Below, piece by piece: positions 34,585 to 35,758 of a stretch of 35,758 bases of DNA (the stretch's first letter is position 1; each line of letters opens with the position of its first letter). The notes beneath the pieces are model-generated. The model made no database searches. It saw only the letters and a program-made list of their open reading frames with translations, and was not told where the DNA came from. The DNA is from Gammaproteobacteria bacterium (GTDB lineage Bacteria; Pseudomonadota; Gammaproteobacteria; Natronospirales; REEB76). Location of the stretch: contig DAHUYB010000048.1 of NCBI GenBank assembly GCA_027315405.1, forward strand, positions 1 to 35,758. The letters run 5' to 3'. The position numbers and the translations under genes are program-made.

Positions 34585-35520
34585 ATGACAGCACATGAGG
34601 ATTTCGAGCCGGCGCGCAACAAAGTCATGCCAAGCGCAGCAGTTTTTGACGCGGTTTCTGGCCAACCGGCATTTCAGACGCGGCTAGTTCCGGTGAAAGC
34701 CGGGATCAGTCTGCGCCCTCCGCATTTCCCGCGGGTGCTCAGGGAGCATCCGTCCATACCCTGGCTCGAGGTGCACAGCGAGAATTTCTTCTGCGCCGGC
34801 GGCGAAATGCCGCGGCTGCTGGAAGCGGTGCGCTGCCATTATCCCCTGAGCCTGCACGGCGTGGGCCTGTCGCTGGGCCGCGCCGACGGGCCCGAGCGCG
34901 AACATCTGGGCAAGTTGCAGCAACTCATCCAACGCTTCGCCCCGGCGCTGGTTTCAGAACATCTGTGCTGGGGCGCCATCGGTGAACGCCACCTCAATAA
35001 TCTGCTGCCGCTGCCCTACACCGAGGAAGCCCTGGATTTCATGGTGACCCACGTGCAGGCCGCACAGGAATTCATCGGCCGGCAACTGCTCATCGAAAAC
35101 GTGTCGAGTTATCTCTGCTACCGGCATTCCACCATCCCCGAATGGGAATTCATCACAGCACTGGCACAACGCTCCGGCTGCGGCATCCTGCTGGACGTGA
35201 ACAATATCTACGTCAACAGCGTGAATCATGGCTTCGATGCGCATACCTACCTGCGTGCCATCCCGCCGCAGGCGGTGGGCGAGATTCATCTGGCGGGTTT
35301 CACCCGCAAGGAAAATCTGCCGGTGGAGCTGCTGATTGACAGCCACAGCCGGCCGGTGGCGGATGAAGTCTGGAGCCTGTACCGCGAAACACTCGCACAC
35401 CTCGGACCGGTACCCACGCTCATCGAGTGGGACCAGGATATTCCAGAACTGGAAGTGCTGTTGGCGGAAGCGGCCAAAGCGGAAAGCATGCTCCATGAAT
35501 ACCGCGCCCTTGCTGCATGA
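34585..35520 (+). CDS. bufB: DUF692 multinuclear non-heme iron oxidase BufB
   Basis: A TIM-barrel MNIO enzyme of 311 residues that modifies cysteines of BufA. The ATG at 34585 has GGAG close upstream; the frame extends 27 codons further without homology. Candidate metal ligands line up: His91 (SLHGVG), Glu125-His126 (SEHLCW), Glu171-Asn172 (IENVSS), Asp204 and Asn206 (LLDVNNIYVNSVNHGFD), His235 (EIHLAGF), Asp252-His254 (IDSHS) and Glu281 (IEWDQD). The N-terminal 35 residues are an unusual extension. It overlaps bufC by 26 nt. Confidence 0.93.
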   Translation: MTAHEDFEPARNKVMPSAAVFDAVSGQPAFQTRLVPVKAGISLRPPHFPRVLREHPSIPWLEVHSENFFCAGGEMPRLLEAVRCHYPLSLHGVGLSLGRADGPEREHLGKLQQLIQRFAPALVSEHLCWGAIGERHLNNLLPLPYTEEALDFMVTHVQAAQEFIGRQLLIENVSSYLCYRHSTIPEWEFITALAQRSGCGILLDVNNIYVNSVNHGFDAHTYLRAIPPQAVGEIHLAGFTRKENLPVELLIDSHSRPVADEVWSLYRETLAHLGPVPTLIEWDQDIPELEVLLAEAAKAESMLHEYRALAA

Positions 35521-35758
35521 TCTGCAAACTGACTTCGCCCGCTGGATGCTGGGCGAGCACGGCTTGCCGCTGCCGGAAGTCGTGGCCGGAAACGGTCTGG
35601 CACCTGCAGCACGGCTACAGATCTATCAGAACATCATCTTCAATAATCTGACGGCGGCGTTGCGCACGGACTATCCCGCGGTACTGAAGCTGGTGGGTGA
35701 GGATTTCTTCGAGAGTGCGGCTGCGCGCTATATCCGCGGTTACCCCTCCCGCAGCGGC
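35495..35758 (+). CDS. bufC: BufC-like DUF2063 protein, N-terminal part (cut by window edge)
   Basis: 88 residues are visible from the ATG at 35495 inside the end of bufB: MNTAPLLHDLQTDFARWMLG, then RLQIYQNIIFNNLTAALRTD, and ending FESAAARYIRGYPSRSG. The IYxNxxxxxLxxAL and FxxxAxxYIRxxPSxSG patterns are typical of DUF2063, the partner protein of BufB that presents the precursor to the MNIO enzyme. The 3' end lies outside the window. It was too short at the edge to appear as a full open frame. Confidence 0.88.
   Translation, partial: MNTAPLLHDLQTDFARWMLGEHGLPLPEVVAGNGLAPAARLQIYQNIIFNNLTAALRTDYPAVLKLVGEDFFESAAARYIRGYPSRSG

Overview
The window looks like chromosome of a moderately GC-rich gammaproteobacterium, probably an environmental or uncultured lineage. 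The evidence is gene content and order: prfC–rimI–uracil-DNA glycosylase, ilvC-like–pssA, arsC–wrbA–DUF2069, hda–perM–CDP-alcohol transferase–DUF2066 divergent from purM–purN–DUF3108, mrp divergent from metG, and rnfB-like–nth. These neighbourhoods are typical of Gammaproteobacteria. I saw no rRNA, no convincing tRNA, no CRISPR array and no prophage. Exact taxonomy cannot be read from this window.

Layout. (1) 1-3516, minus strand: an accessory polymorphic-toxin locus. It begins at the edge with the first codons of an IS30-family transposase. Next come two N-terminally truncated RHS genes with different toxin tips, one a metzincin-type metallopeptidase and one resembling the L,D-transpeptidase-fold Tlde1 effectors. 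A signal-peptide-bearing probable immunity gene is coupled to the latter. (2) 3523-5938: a diheme cytochrome c4-like protein, an unrecognised exported protein and a lipoprotein. (3) 6065-12312: an MFS transporter, prfC, rimI, uracil-DNA glycosylase, pssA and a ketol-acid reductoisomerase-like gene lacking two catalytic residues. (4) 12464-16681: proS, a lytic transglycosylase, acylphosphatase, and LysM and DUF4398 lipoproteins. (5) 16772-18057: arsC-like, wrbA, DUF2069. (6) 18101-24177: a minus-strand hda operon, then plus-strand purM–purN–DUF3108, all tightly coupled by 1- to 4-nt overlaps. (7) 24044-25752: a small accessory insertion with a 162-bp duplication of the DUF3108 3' end, a HigA antitoxin, a decapitated HigB toxin and a HEPN-domain protein. 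(8) 25788-31209: dcd, mrp, metG, rnfB-like, nth. (9) 31311-35758: an ECF sigma/anti-sigma pair, an unrecognised cysteine-free exported protein, DUF1841, and a bufferin-type RiPP operon (bufA1 DUF2282, bufB DUF692/MNIO, bufC DUF2063, cut by the window edge).

How parts work together. The ECF sigma/anti-sigma pair and the bufferin genes probably form a metal-stress (copper) response. The sigma factor would switch on secretion of a small cysteine peptide that BufB, helped by BufC, converts into a metal-binding form. This is inferred from family knowledge and context.

The most notable features are the two-tip RHS locus, the catalytically altered IlvC homologue, internal low-GC segments in both proS and metG, and several unrelated palindromic repeats whose terminal TAG also serves as the stop codon of the neighbouring gene.
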